Assembly: GCF_022829445.1 (NCBI RefSeq)
Contig: NZ_JAKSXY010000049.1
Location: forward strand, 1-64,000
Reading direction: 5' to 3'
Source: Methylobacterium sp. J-068
GTDB taxonomy: Bacteria; Pseudomonadota; Alphaproteobacteria; Rhizobiales; Beijerinckiaceae
DNA: 64,000 bases
The translations under genes were made by a program, and so were the position numbers. This document shows positions 44,832 to 54,557 of this stretch, one piece after another (position 1 is the stretch's first letter; the number at the start of each line of letters is the position of its first letter). Under the pieces are notes generated by a model that did not search any database, was not told the origin of the DNA, and saw only the letters and a program-made list of their open reading frames with translations.

Positions 44832-45716
44832 GTGAGTCCCATCCGCAAACCCATCGAGATCGCGAACGTCGCCGCGCAGCGCTTCGTCGCGCATGACGGC
44901 TGGGCCATCGCCAGCCACATCGCGCTCTCGAGCCTCACCGCCCTGTTTCCGTTCCTCATCCTGCTCGCGGCCCTGGCGGGCCTGTTCGGGACGAAGTCCC
45001 TCGCCGACGAGGCCGGCGTCCTCATCTTCGATGCCTGGCCGCGCGAGGTCGCCAAGCCCATCGTGGGCGAGGTGCATCGGGTGCTCACCGAGCAGCGCGG
45101 CGGCGTGCTCACGATCGGCGCACTGCTGGCGCTGTACTTCTCGTCCTCGGGCGTGGAGAGCCTGCGGGTCGGACTCAACCGCGCCTATGGCCTGCGCGAG
45201 TCGCGGCCCTGGTGGCTGACGCGGCTGGAATCCATCGGCTACGTCGTCTGCGGCGCCTTCGCGATGCTGGCCTTCGCGCTCCTCGTCGTGCTGGGGCCGT
45301 TGATCTGGCGCAAGGTCATCAACGTCGCCCCCGGCCTGGAGCCCCTGAGCCTCACGGTCGCCATCGGACGGATCGGCATCACGGCGTTCCTGCTGCTCAC
45401 CGTCCTCATCATCGCCCACAAGTTCGTCGCCACGGGGCGCCGTTCCGTTCTGGCGGTGGTTCCCGGCATCGCCGTGACGCTGCTGCTCTGGTTCCTGGCC
45501 GGGCTCGGATTCGGCTATTACCTCGACCGGTTCTCAAATGCCTACGCCTCCACCTATGGCGGTCTGGCCACCGCGATGGTGTTCCTGGTCTTCCTCTACT
45601 GGCTCGCGGCGATGTTCCTGTTCGGCGGCGAGATCAATGGCACCGTCATTGCAGCGCGTCGGGTGCGGCTCCAGGCGCGGATGCAGGAAAAGCAGGCACG
45701 GGCCCGCGGGCTCTGA
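44832..45716 (+). CDS. YihY/BrkB-family inner membrane protein
   Basis: A 294-residue protein with about six membrane segments and the YihY/BrkB pattern: AHDGWAIASHIALSSLTALFPFLI near the start, LYFSSSGVESLRVGLNRAYG in the middle, and YASTYGGLATAMVFLVFLYWLAAMFLFGGEIN near the end, a conserved block. The family was once called ribonuclease BN and is now regarded as membrane proteins of unknown function. The start is taken as GTG at 44832, where conserved sequence begins; an upstream TTG is implausible. It is divergent from the EamA gene and followed by the transglutaminase-like gene. Confidence 0.85.
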   Translation: MSPIRKPIEIANVAAQRFVAHDGWAIASHIALSSLTALFPFLILLAALAGLFGTKSLADEAGVLIFDAWPREVAKPIVGEVHRVLTEQRGGVLTIGALLALYFSSSGVESLRVGLNRAYGLRESRPWWLTRLESIGYVVCGAFAMLAFALLVVLGPLIWRKVINVAPGLEPLSLTVAIGRIGITAFLLLTVLIIAHKFVATGRRSVLAVVPGIAVTLLLWFLAGLGFGYYLDRFSNAYASTYGGLATAMVFLVFLYWLAAMFLFGGEINGTVIAARRVRLQARMQEKQARARGL

Positions 45717-45848
45717 GCCGGCTGCTTCATCTGCGCGCAGAACGCGCGATGACATCCGCCTGTGACCTTTGCGGCCTAGTGTCTCCGAGCGGGGGCAGGC
45801 AGTGAGGCATGCAGGCGACGGCGTGGTGGCCGGCCCGGGGGAGCTTCG

Positions 45849-46673
45849 ATGCGGATCAGGTTCGGTTGCGAGATGGGTTATGAATTCCCACAACCGACCC
45901 CGCTGATCGCCCGCCTCAACGCCTACCCGGTCAAGGGCCTCGCGGCCGTCCCGCCGGACGTCCTCACCCTCGATCCGCCCCTGCCGGTGCGCACCTTTCG
46001 CGACGTGTTCGGCAACCGCGCCGTGCGCTTCGTGGCCCCCGCCGGCGCGATGACCCTCAGCGTCCGGGCCGAGATCGACGATGACGGCGCCCTCGACCCC
46101 GTGGTGCCGGAGGCCGGGGAGCACCGGGTCGAGGACCTTCCGGAGGAGGCCCTGCCCTTCCTCGTGGCGAGCCGCTACTGCGAGTCGGATCTACTCTCCG
46201 GCGACGCCTGGGCCCTGTTCGGCCACCTGGAGCCCGGCTGGTCGCGCGTGCAGGCGATCTGCGACTACGTCCACGGCCACATCACCTTCGGCTACGGCTA
46301 CGCCCATGTGGACCGGACCGCGGCGGACGCGTTCGCGAGCCGGCGCGGCGTCTGTCGCGACTACGCCCACCTGTTCGTGGCCTTCTGCCGGGCGCTGAAC
46401 ATCCCGACCCGCTACTGCACCGGCTATCTCAGCTTCATCGGCGAGCCGGAACCGCACGCCCCGGGCGACTTCGCCGCCTGGACGGAAGTCTATCTCGGGG
46501 GCGCCTGGCACGTCTTCGATCCGCGCAACAACGCGCCCCGTCGGGGCCGCATCCTCGTGGCGCGCGGCCGGGACGCGGCGGACGTGCCGCTGACCCACAC
46601 CTTCGGCTCGAACCGCCTGACCCGGTTCCGGGTCTGGGCTGAGGACGCGGCCGTTCCGGCCAGCGCGGACTGA
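45849..46673 (+). CDS. Transglutaminase-like cysteine protease-fold protein
   Basis: A 274-residue protein. The N-terminal 130 residues are beta-rich; residues 135-240 form the transglutaminase core with the catalytic cysteine in RRGVCRDYAHL, histidine/aspartate region in GDFAAWTEVYLGGAWHVFDPRNN. The order Cys-His-Asp is intact. Bacterial proteins of this plan are thought to be cysteine peptidases or amide-crosslinking enzymes, often near peptide-bond-forming genes, but none is shown here. No signal peptide. GGGGAG lies 5 nt before the ATG at 45849. Single gene with a bidirectional terminator 260 bp downstream. Confidence 0.88.
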   Translation: MRIRFGCEMGYEFPQPTPLIARLNAYPVKGLAAVPPDVLTLDPPLPVRTFRDVFGNRAVRFVAPAGAMTLSVRAEIDDDGALDPVVPEAGEHRVEDLPEEALPFLVASRYCESDLLSGDAWALFGHLEPGWSRVQAICDYVHGHITFGYGYAHVDRTAADAFASRRGVCRDYAHLFVAFCRALNIPTRYCTGYLSFIGEPEPHAPGDFAAWTEVYLGGAWHVFDPRNNAPRRGRILVARGRDAADVPLTHTFGSNRLTRFRVWAEDAAVPASAD

Positions 46674-46934
46674 TCCGGCCTCAGCCCGCTCGGAGCGGAA
46701 CGCCAATCCGTGAAGCCATCGAACAGGGTTCGCTCGCGGCCGATCGGGCTTGAACGGCAAGGGGTTGCGCGCCGAACCCGAACCGGCACCGGAACGTCGT
46801 CGCGACGTGGGGGACCGGGGTCGCGGTATGGCGCCCGGGCTACCTACCCAGCGGATGGGAGGCGGACGGAGAATCCGCCTGACGCTGCCGCGAAAACTTC
46901 CGAAAGCCGTTGCAAGTGCCTGCGAACGAAACAG

Positions 46935-46970
46935 AAAAAGCCCTTCCGAAGTGACCCGGAAGGGCTTTTT
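46935..46970. terminator. Bidirectional intrinsic terminator
   Basis: A 14-bp stem (AAAAAGCCCTTCCG/CGGAAGGGCTTTTT) with an 8-nt loop has T-runs on both strands. It ends the minus-strand ABC exporter (stop 27 nt away) and the plus-strand transglutaminase transcript. The 46674-46934 stretch before it shows no other feature. Confidence 0.93.
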
Positions 46971-46996
46971 CACGAGACTTCGGTGTCGTGGACGGA

Positions 46997-48772
46997 TCAG
47001 GCCGCCAGGAGAAGCTCCTCCGGCTCCTGCGAGGCCATGAACTGCGCCCGGGCGAGTTCCGCGAAGCGGCCGTTCTGGGCGACGAGGTCGTCGAAGTCGC
47101 CCGATTCCACGATCCGGCCCTCGTGGAAGACGAGGATGCGGTCGGCGTTGCGGATGGTCGCGAGGCGGTGCGCGATCACGAACGTGGTGCGGCCCTCCAT
47201 CACGGCTTCCAGGGCGCCCTGGAGCTTGCGCTCCGTGGTGGCGTCGAGGGCGGAGGTCGCCTCGTCGAGGATCAGCACGGGCGGGTTCTTGAGCAGGGCG
47301 CGGGCGATGGAGAGGCGCTGGCGCTCGCCGCCGGAGAGCGAGCGGCCGCGCTCGCCGATCACCGTGTCGAGGCCGTCGGCCTGACGGGCCATGAACTCGG
47401 TGGCCTGGGCCCGCTCCAGGGCGTCGAGCATCTCGGCATCCGTGGCATCGGGGCGGCCGACCTGCAGGTTCTCCCGGATCGAGCGGGCGAACAGCATCGG
47501 CTCCTGGAAGACCACGCCGATGTTGTGGCGCAGGGACGAGAGGCCGATGTCGCGGATGTCGGTGCCGTCGATGCGGATGGCGCCGTGGTCGGGGTCGAAG
47601 GCGCGGTGCAGCAGGCCGAGGGTCGTCGACTTGCCCGAACCGGTGGTGCCGACCAGCGCGACGGTCTCGCCGGCCCGCGCCGTGAAGGAGACATCCTCCA
47701 CCGCCTTGCGGCGGGCGTTGTAGGAGAAGCCGACGCCCTCGAACGCGACCTCGCCGTCGAAGCGCGCGACCTGCTGGGCGCCCGGACGATCGTGGACGGC
47801 CGGCGTGGTGTCGAGGATCTCGAAGAATTCCTGGATCTTGGGCATCTGCTGGAACAGCCCGTTGATGCAGGTGGCGACCTGGTCGAGGCGCGAGACCAGC
47901 ATGGTGGCCAGACTCATGAAGGCCACGACCTCGCCGACGCTGGCCTGACCGTGCTGGTGCAGCGCGATGCCGGTGATGAAGATCGCCGTCATGGTCAGGG
48001 TCGCGGAGGCGCGGGTGGCGACGTTGGCGAGCGCCCACCAGGACAGGACCGGGATCTGCGCGGCGAGGAGGTTGCGGATGATGCCGTGCATCGCCTCCTT
48101 CTCGGCCTTGGCGCGGGTGAAGGACTGGATGACCGCGACGTTGCCCAGCGCGTCCGAGGCGTGCTCGGCCAGACCCGACTGATAGGCCTCGACCCGGCCC
48201 TGCAGGGTCTCGGTGCGGCGCATGACCAGGGTGGTGAGCGCCGTGAAGGCGAGGACGAGAACGACGAGGATCGCGCCAAGCTGCCAGTTCACGAACAGCG
48301 TCATGGGCAGCAGCACGATCAGCGAGACGAAGGCGACGAAATGGTCGCGGAAGAAGCCGAGCCAGAGCCAGAACATGCCGTTCGAGCCCTCCAGCATCGC
48401 CTTGAGGACGCGGCCCGAATGGTTCGAGGAGTGGAACGCCAGGGGCAGTTCGAGCACGTGCTCGAAGTAGTTCGCCATGGCCGACAGGCGGTTGCGGTGC
48501 GCGAGCCGGTCCGCGTGCAGGGCGATGGTGACGCCGGCCGCGATCGTGAACAGGCCGAAGGCGACCCAGGCGCCGATCAGCGGCGCCAGCGTGCCGAAGG
48601 CGTTGGTGTTGCGGTTGAGGTGGGTGAGCTGATCGATGATGCGGCCCATCAGCAGCGGCTCGGCGAACGCCGCCACGGCCAGGGCCACGTTGGCGCAGGC
48701 CAGCACCGCCGCGAGGCGACGGTCGGCCCCCAGGAGGCCCATGACGCGCGCATAAAGACGAACCAACGACAT
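46997..48772 (-). CDS. ABC exporter, fused permease/ATPase, NdvA-like (cyclic glucan type)
   Basis: A 591-residue half-transporter: six membrane helices (about 20-300), then the nucleotide-binding domain with Walker A GTTGSGKST, signature LSGGERQR and Walker B VLILDEATSALD. The N-terminus (LYARVMGLLGADRRLAAVLACANVALAVAAFAEPLLMGRIIDQLTH) and ADRLAHRNR are close to NdvA/ChvA, which export cyclic beta-1,2-glucan from rhizobia and agrobacteria to the periplasm. The start at 48772 begins the conserved region; upstream codons are not conserved. The glucan synthase NdvB is not in the window, so the cargo is inferred. Divergent from the MotA gene. Confidence 0.85.
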   Translation of the reverse strand: MSLVRLYARVMGLLGADRRLAAVLACANVALAVAAFAEPLLMGRIIDQLTHLNRNTNAFGTLAPLIGAWVAFGLFTIAAGVTIALHADRLAHRNRLSAMANYFEHVLELPLAFHSSNHSGRVLKAMLEGSNGMFWLWLGFFRDHFVAFVSLIVLLPMTLFVNWQLGAILVVLVLAFTALTTLVMRRTETLQGRVEAYQSGLAEHASDALGNVAVIQSFTRAKAEKEAMHGIIRNLLAAQIPVLSWWALANVATRASATLTMTAIFITGIALHQHGQASVGEVVAFMSLATMLVSRLDQVATCINGLFQQMPKIQEFFEILDTTPAVHDRPGAQQVARFDGEVAFEGVGFSYNARRKAVEDVSFTARAGETVALVGTTGSGKSTTLGLLHRAFDPDHGAIRIDGTDIRDIGLSSLRHNIGVVFQEPMLFARSIRENLQVGRPDATDAEMLDALERAQATEFMARQADGLDTVIGERGRSLSGGERQRLSIARALLKNPPVLILDEATSALDATTERKLQGALEAVMEGRTTFVIAHRLATIRNADRILVFHEGRIVESGDFDDLVAQNGRFAELARAQFMASQEPEELLLAA

Positions 48773-49003
48773 GATACCGTATGCTCCGTGCCGACCCGCG
48801 AAGGTCGCCAAACTCCCGCAGCCAAAACCGTTGGCGCTGTGTGCCTTATGTCCGGCGCTCCCTGAACGCTGCATGACCCGATCGGGCAGGGTTTGGCCAG
48901 GGTTTTTACGGTTCGTTCAACCTGATTCCGTAATCGTGGGGACGGCGCCTCGTCCCGTGGCGCCAACGCGGCATGCGGGCAGCCGCTCAGGCTTCGAGTG
49001 ATC

Positions 49004-49777
49004 ATGGATCTCGCAACCGGTATCGGCCTCGTCGGCGGCTTCGGCGTGGTCTTCGTTCTGATCATGATCGATGGCGGCAACTTCGCCGCCTATTTCGACA
49101 AGCACGCGGTCATCGTGATCTTCGGCGGCGCCACCGCCGCCACGATGATGCGCTTCCCCTTCTCGACGATGATGCACGGCCTGCCGATGGGCCTGCGCTA
49201 CGCGTTCTCGATGCGGGCCATCAAGCCGCGCGACCTGATCGAGGAGATCACCAAGATCGCCGACGTGGTCCGGAAGTCCGGCCCGATGGCGCTGGAGAAC
49301 ATGGAGATCTCCGATCCCTTCCTGGCCCAGGGCGCGCGCTACATCGCCGACGGCTACGACCGCGAGTTCATCCGCGACACGATGGAACGCGACCGCGACA
49401 ACTTCCTGATGCACCTCGACGAGGGCTCGAAGATCTACCGCGCCTTCGGCGACTGCGCGCCGGCCTGGGGCATGATCGGCACGATCCTCGGCATGGTGAC
49501 GATGTTCGCCAACATGTCGGACCCCTCGAAGCTCGGCCCCGCCATGGCGACCGCGCTGCTGGCGACCCTCTACGGCGCGCTGATCGCCAACATGATCACC
49601 CTGCCGCTGGCCGACAAGCTGCACGTGAAGCTGGAGGAGGAGGACGTCTCCCGCTCCCTGATCATCGACGGCATCCTGCTGATCCGCGATGCCAAGAGCT
49701 CCTCGCTGGTGCGCGAGATGCTCATCGCCTACCTGCCGCACAACCATCGCGACGAGCTCGTGGCCGAGGCGGCCTGA
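49004..49777 (+). CDS. motA: Flagellar motor stator protein MotA
   Basis: A 257-residue protein of the MotA/ExbB/TolQ fold with four membrane segments (about 4-22, 33-50, 150-175, 180-205) and a cytoplasmic loop between the second and third. The conserved block CAPAWGMIGTILGMVTMFANMSDP, then LGPAMATALLATLYGALIANMITLPLADKL, is the proline-containing stator core of MotA. RARx residues in the cytoplasmic loop would contact FliG. It forms the stator ring with the product of the next gene. The start at 49004 is ATG; GTG at 48998 is two codons upstream. It belongs to the PomA-like length class, so H+ or Na+ coupling is open. Confidence 0.9.
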   Translation: MDLATGIGLVGGFGVVFVLIMIDGGNFAAYFDKHAVIVIFGGATAATMMRFPFSTMMHGLPMGLRYAFSMRAIKPRDLIEEITKIADVVRKSGPMALENMEISDPFLAQGARYIADGYDREFIRDTMERDRDNFLMHLDEGSKIYRAFGDCAPAWGMIGTILGMVTMFANMSDPSKLGPAMATALLATLYGALIANMITLPLADKLHVKLEEEDVSRSLIIDGILLIRDAKSSSLVREMLIAYLPHNHRDELVAEAA

Positions 49778-49828
49778 TGCGCATGACCGGGCGGACGATC
49801 ATGGGCAAACCGGCGCGCGGCGGTTCCG

Positions 49829-50662
49829 ATGGCTAAGAAGAAGCGCGGCGGCGCGCATGGCGGCCACGGCTGGTTCGTGACCTTCGCCGACCTGATGGCG
49901 CTGCTCATGAGCTTCTTCGTCATGATCGCCGCCTATTCGACCCAGGATCAGAAGAAGATGCAGGCGGTCGCCGGCTCCATGCGCGACGCCTTCGGCGTCA
50001 ACAAGGAGTCGCGCTTCGCCGGCATCATCGAGAAGGACGGGCTCGCCCACGCGGACAAGGTGAAGTACCGGCGCGACATCCCGCCGGAACTCGCCTCCGA
50101 CCACACGACGCCCCCGGCCGTCGACGGCAACGTCGACGAGGGCATGCCCGACAAGGGCTATCCGGATGGAGCCGGGCTCGCGGCGGCGAGCCTGCGCCAG
50201 GCGCTTCAGGACATGCCGGAGATCGCCGAACTGTCGAAGAACATCATCGTCGCGCCCTCGCAGCGCGGGGTCGACCTGTCCCTGGTCGATCAGGACGGCG
50301 CCTCGATGTTCCCCGACGGTTCGAGCCGGCCCAACGACCGCACCCGGCGCCTGCTGGAACGCCTGGCGCCGACCTTGCGCAAGATGGCGAACCGCATCGC
50401 AGTCACGGGCTACACCGCCAGCGACCGGCCCGGCACGCGGCCCCCCGCCCCGCCCTGGGAGCTTTCCGCCAACCGGGCGATCAGCGTGCGCGAAATCCTG
50501 GCCGGGAGCGGCGTTCCGGACGATCGCTTCGCCTCGGTGACGGGCAAGGCCGACACCGAACCGATGTTTCCCGACAATCCCTACCTGCCCGCCAACCGGC
50601 GGGTGACGGTGACGCTGCTGAGTGAAACCGCGCCGTTCCCCCGCATGAAGACCTTCCCTTGA
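49829..50662 (+). CDS. motB: Flagellar motor stator protein MotB (OmpA-like C-terminus)
   Basis: A 277-residue protein with one N-terminal membrane helix (FADLMALLMSFFVMIAAYS) carrying the ion-binding Asp21, a plug-like linker (about 45-130), and a C-terminal OmpA-like peptidoglycan-binding domain (about 140-270: VTGYTASDRPGTRPPAPPWELSANRAISV). It anchors the stator to the cell wall and conducts ions with MotA. It starts 52 bp after motA and shares its operon. The OmpA domain ends in VTVTLLSETAPFP, with the RRVTV motif intact. A separate periplasmic CAP lipoprotein follows on the other strand. Confidence 0.9.
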   Translation: MAKKKRGGAHGGHGWFVTFADLMALLMSFFVMIAAYSTQDQKKMQAVAGSMRDAFGVNKESRFAGIIEKDGLAHADKVKYRRDIPPELASDHTTPPAVDGNVDEGMPDKGYPDGAGLAAASLRQALQDMPEIAELSKNIIVAPSQRGVDLSLVDQDGASMFPDGSSRPNDRTRRLLERLAPTLRKMANRIAVTGYTASDRPGTRPPAPPWELSANRAISVREILAGSGVPDDRFASVTGKADTEPMFPDNPYLPANRRVTVTLLSETAPFPRMKTFP

Positions 50663-50729
50663 GGCCGGTCCGCCATTCGCCGCTGCCGGACCGTCCGCCC
50701 GGAGCGAATCGGCGCGCGCCCCCCGGGCG

Positions 50730-51242
50730 CTACTTCGCGACGAGGAGCGCCCAGTAGACCTTGTACTTCGAGCCGGGCGCGTAGGCCGTGGCGATGCCCA
50801 TGCGCTGGGCTTGGGGCGCCAGCAGGGTGGCGTTGTGGGCGGGGCTGTCGCGCCAGCCCGAGAACGCCTCGGCGAGGGTGTGGTAGCCGGCCGAGAGATT
50901 GGCCTCGGCGGACGCGAAGCCGAGGCGCTCCACCGCGTTCTTCACGGTCTGCGCCCGGCTCGGCCGGTCGGCCGCCGCCATGGCGGCGGCCTCGGCCTCC
51001 GCGAGCTTCTGGAGATCCGGATCGAGGCGCAGGGGCGCCAGGCCGCTGCGGGCCCGATAGGCGGAGATCATGTCGCGGGCCGTGCCCGCATCGACCTGCG
51101 CGCCCTGGCTCGTCATCGGCCAGTACAGGCTCGGCAGGGCGGCATTCACCGGCTCGGGCGTCGCGCAGGCCGCGAGCCCCAGGGGGGCGATCACGGCCAG
51201 GCCGATACCGAATCCGCGTCCCGTCCCCGAAATCCGTGCCAC
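50730..51242 (-). CDS. CAP/SCP-domain lipoprotein
   Basis: A 170-residue protein with a lipoprotein signal: GFGIGLAVIAPLGLAAC gives a lipobox ending in cysteine near residue 26. The rest is a CAP (cysteine-rich secretory protein, antigen 5, PR-1) domain: ARDMISAYRARSGLAPLRLDPDLQKLAEAEAAAM at the start, then WRDSPAHNATLLAPQAQRMGIA with the conserved His-Asn pair. Bacterial CAP proteins sit in the envelope and have no settled function. No disulfide pair is evident. It converges with motB and runs parallel to the MscS gene 22 bp upstream. Confidence 0.85.
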   Translation of the reverse strand: MARISGTGRGFGIGLAVIAPLGLAACATPEPVNAALPSLYWPMTSQGAQVDAGTARDMISAYRARSGLAPLRLDPDLQKLAEAEAAAMAAADRPSRAQTVKNAVERLGFASAEANLSAGYHTLAEAFSGWRDSPAHNATLLAPQAQRMGIATAYAPGSKYKVYWALLVAK

Positions 51243-51264
51243 GCCCGACTCCTGTCCCGTCCGT

Positions 51265-53970
51265 TCAGCCGCCGGCCCTGCGGCGTGCCGCTTCCGCCGA
51301 GCGCATCGGCTCGGCCTCGTCGAGCCGCGCCTCCGACCCTTGTGCGGGGGCTGTCTGCTCCCCAGAACGTTGCGGCGCGGTGAACGCGCTGGCGATCTGC
51401 CCGACCGCGCTCTGGAAGGAATCCAGCCCCTGGACGGTGACCACGCTGGAGCCCGGGCCGAGGGCCGGGATCATTCCGGCCCCAGACAAGGTCTGGAAGA
51501 CGCTAAGGTTCAAATCATTCTGCACTTTCAGGCCGAAGCTGACGTCGACGATCATCACGATCAGCTCGAATTCGAGGAACGGATCGCCGATCTTGCGGAA
51601 CACCACGCGGGGCGGCGGCTCCTTGAGCACCTCGGGCTGGGCCTGGGCGCAGGTCATCAGAAGCTCGGCCGCATGGACGGGGTCCTGGTTGCGCAGGACG
51701 CTGACCGTGATGCTGACCCGGCCGGTGCGGTCGCCCCGCACCCGGTTCTTCACGATGCCGGAGATGAGGTTCGAGTTCGGGACGATCACCGCCGAGCGGT
51801 CGAAGGTCTGGATCTCGGTGGAACGCACCGAGATGCGCTTCACGATGCCTTCGCTGTCGCCGATCAGCACCTGGTCGCCGACGCGGATCGGACGCTCCCA
51901 CAGGAGCAGCAGGCCCGAGACGAAGTTGTTGACGATGGATTGCAGGCCGAAACCGATACCGACCGAGAGCGCGCCGGCCACGATGGTGAGCTTCTCCAGG
52001 CTCAGGCCCAGATAGGAGAAGGCCAGCGCCAGGGTGAGCAGGAAGCCGATATATCCCGCGATCGTCGAGATCGAGTTGCGCAGACCGGCGTCGAGGTCGG
52101 TGGCCGGCAGGTAGGTCTGTTCGAGCCAACGCTGGATCGCGCGCGTCACCGCGATGCCGAGCATCAGGAGGCCGATGGCGAGCACGATGGTGGAGAGCGA
52201 GATCGTGACGTCCCCGACCTTGAAGCCGAAGAAGGCGGTCCGCACCGAACTGAACACGTCCGTCGAATCGAGACCCCAGGGCGCGAGCGCCAGCAGAGCG
52301 GCGACCATGACGAGGCCGACGCGGGCGAGGCCCGTCGCCAGCACGGCGATCTGGTTGATCGAGCGTTTGCGCAGGCCCGTATTGGCCTGGAGCGCCGTGG
52401 CGATCTTCGTGTCGTCGCCGAGCGTTCCGCCAATGAAGGTGTCGGCGCTGGAGATCAGCAGGAACAGCAGCACGAACAGGCCCGCGACCCAGACGAGCTG
52501 GTCGATGACGAAGGCCGCGAAGGCGACGTAGCCGACCAGCGGCGCCACCGCGATCACCACCACCGCGGCCCATCCGAGGAGCCGGGCCGGGCCGCCGATG
52601 CCGGTGGTGGCTTCCGGCGCCACGTAGGGCCCGAAGCATGCCTCCTCCTTCTCCGCCGTGTCGGCGAAGCGATGCAGGCCGATGGCGAGGATCAGCGCCG
52701 TGGCGAGGGCCCCGATGCCGCGCGTGGCGATGGAGACCGGCAGGGCCGCCGAGATCCCGGAATTCAGGGCCTCGATCGACTTGATCACCGTGATCACGAT
52801 GGCGATGCCGACGGCCAGCCGCGTCACCCGCGCGGCCGCGGTGTCGTCCATCGTCGCCACCCGCCAGGACGGCTTGTCGGGCGAGAGCAGCGCGTCGGCC
52901 AGCGCCTCCACGAAGGCGATGAAGGCGAGGCCGCCGAGGATGGCGCCGGCCACCGGCAGGAGCCGGAGCGGCAGCAGGTCCGTGGCATCGAGGGCGTAAT
53001 AGACCGCGTAGCTGCCGATGAAGGCCGGGATGGTTCCGAGCAGGAACACGCGCCAGGCCGCGAGCAGCTTCTTGCGCTGAGAGGGCGCCACGGCCTTCGC
53101 ATCGCGCCGCCCGAAGCGCGGGGCGATGTTGCGCCGCCCGAAATACAGGGCGATCGAGATGCCGAAGGCGGCCCCGAGCAGGATGAGGTTGCCGATGGTG
53201 CCGTTGCGGGCGAACAGGGAGGCGGTGTCCTCGACCGCCCCCTGCAGGGAGCGCAGGTCGCGCGGGATGTCGGCGGCGATCCGGACCCACAGGTCCGGGC
53301 TGACGAGGGCGGTGGAGCGCTCGAACAGACCCCGCGTGAAGGCGGCGCGGCGGCGGTTCGAGACCTGATCGACGATCTGGTCGCTCTGCACGAGGAGCGA
53401 TTTCGCCAGCCGCTGCGTCTCGTCGATCTCCGCGACGGCGTGCTCGCGCTCCGTGCGCTCGCGCGCCACGTCCTCGCCCTCCTCGCCCTCCTTCGGCTTC
53501 GGGCCGAGCTGCGTCATGCGCTCGCGGGCGGCCTCCAGGCGCGGCGTGGTGATGTCGATGACGTGGCGGATCTTGTCGGCGAGCGCCTCGAGACCGTCGC
53601 GGGCGCGGGTCAGGTCGCCGGCACCGACATTCGGGCCCGTCACGAGCTTCTCGCGCTGTTCCAGGTCGGCCTTCACGCGGTCGAGCTGGTCGCGGACGTT
53701 CTGGATCTGCTCGGACACCACGGGCTTGGGCGCGGGCGGCTTCGCGGCGGGCTTGGCGGCGTCTGCCGGCGCGGTGGCCGGAGCGGCGGGCGCGGTCTTG
53801 GCCGGCGCGGCGGGCGCCGCGTTCGGCGTCCCCTGTCCGAGCGCGCCCACGGGCATCAGGGCCACGGGCATCAGGACGAGGGGGGCCACGACGAGGGCAC
53901 GGCGCCAAGCGGCGGCGAGAGCCGTCCTCCGGGTGCCGCTGAACGTCTGGCCTCGCGCGATGCCGCCCAT
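51265..53970 (-). CDS. Large mechanosensitive channel, MscS family with extended periplasmic/membrane N-terminus
   Basis: A 901-residue protein. A signal peptide or anchor starts it (LVVAPLVLMPVALMPVGALG), followed by a low-complexity Pro/Ala linker and a coiled-coil periplasmic region (about 80-240). Then come about ten membrane helices and the MscS pore and cytosolic domain (about 660-880), with VAGALSVGIGFGLQSIVNNFVSGLLLLWERPIRVGD as the TM3-beta-domain motif. Plan and length are like MscK/KefA-type or DUF3772-containing relatives. It releases solutes on hypo-osmotic shock. The start at 53970 has AAGGA 6 nt upstream. The CAP lipoprotein gene follows closely; a shared transcript is possible. 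Confidence 0.87.
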   Translation of the reverse strand: MGGIARGQTFSGTRRTALAAAWRRALVVAPLVLMPVALMPVGALGQGTPNAAPAAPAKTAPAAPATAPADAAKPAAKPPAPKPVVSEQIQNVRDQLDRVKADLEQREKLVTGPNVGAGDLTRARDGLEALADKIRHVIDITTPRLEAARERMTQLGPKPKEGEEGEDVARERTEREHAVAEIDETQRLAKSLLVQSDQIVDQVSNRRRAAFTRGLFERSTALVSPDLWVRIAADIPRDLRSLQGAVEDTASLFARNGTIGNLILLGAAFGISIALYFGRRNIAPRFGRRDAKAVAPSQRKKLLAAWRVFLLGTIPAFIGSYAVYYALDATDLLPLRLLPVAGAILGGLAFIAFVEALADALLSPDKPSWRVATMDDTAAARVTRLAVGIAIVITVIKSIEALNSGISAALPVSIATRGIGALATALILAIGLHRFADTAEKEEACFGPYVAPEATTGIGGPARLLGWAAVVVIAVAPLVGYVAFAAFVIDQLVWVAGLFVLLFLLISSADTFIGGTLGDDTKIATALQANTGLRKRSINQIAVLATGLARVGLVMVAALLALAPWGLDSTDVFSSVRTAFFGFKVGDVTISLSTIVLAIGLLMLGIAVTRAIQRWLEQTYLPATDLDAGLRNSISTIAGYIGFLLTLALAFSYLGLSLEKLTIVAGALSVGIGFGLQSIVNNFVSGLLLLWERPIRVGDQVLIGDSEGIVKRISVRSTEIQTFDRSAVIVPNSNLISGIVKNRVRGDRTGRVSITVSVLRNQDPVHAAELLMTCAQAQPEVLKEPPPRVVFRKIGDPFLEFELIVMIVDVSFGLKVQNDLNLSVFQTLSGAGMIPALGPGSSVVTVQGLDSFQSAVGQIASAFTAPQRSGEQTAPAQGSEARLDEAEPMRSAEAARRRAGG

Positions 53971-54557
53971 GATGATCCTTTCGTACCGCGCATGCCGCAC
54001 GGTCCTGGTGCGTCGACGCCTGATCCTGGCGCCTCGACGCGCCGCGCCTCGACGGGTCGCTGGCAACCCGCATGCCCGTCTCGAACAGCCGAAGGTCTGC
54101 GCGAGTCGAGGGGCGAGGAGCGACCGGGGCCCGCCCCTTCGCCGAGCAATGGGGCGAAAGGCTGACGAAGCGGAAATTTCGGGACGCAACGGCGGCGCCG
54201 GGCCTGTGGGCGCGACATCGCAGGAGGCGGCGGCGACCTTCACAAGCGTGTCATGCTGATATTAGACTAAGCCCCGATGGACTTGGCCTTTTCGTTCCCG
54301 TGCGAGGAGGTGGCGACGACCATCCGCGCCGATGAGCGTCGCCACGAACCGGGCGTCTTCGCCCGATGCGACGGCTTTTGGCCAATGCCCGGCTCTTCCC
54401 CGCCCCGCCGCCACGGCGCAGGAGCCCTCCGGAACGCCCGCCCCGCGCGCCGGCCGTCCGGGATGCGGAGATTTCTGATCTTTCACCAACCTGGGACGAT
54501 GCGCCGGCCGAACCCCGCGCGTTGTCCCTTCGTCGACCCGTCGAGAGGGTAGCGCCG
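53971..54557. other. Intergenic region between the MscS gene and the HNH nuclease gene
   Basis: About 590 bp with no supported gene; open frames on both strands lack ribosome binding sites or resemblance. It must hold the promoters of two divergent genes. A small A+T-rich patch with AATTTC at about 54175-54260 is the likeliest promoter area. I see no repeats or RNA gene. Confidence 0.45.

Noticed and set aside
51070..54165. A 1031-codon plus-strand open frame across the MscS gene
   Set aside because: Antisense shadow: low-complexity composition and no family resemblance, while the minus strand encodes an intact MscS channel.
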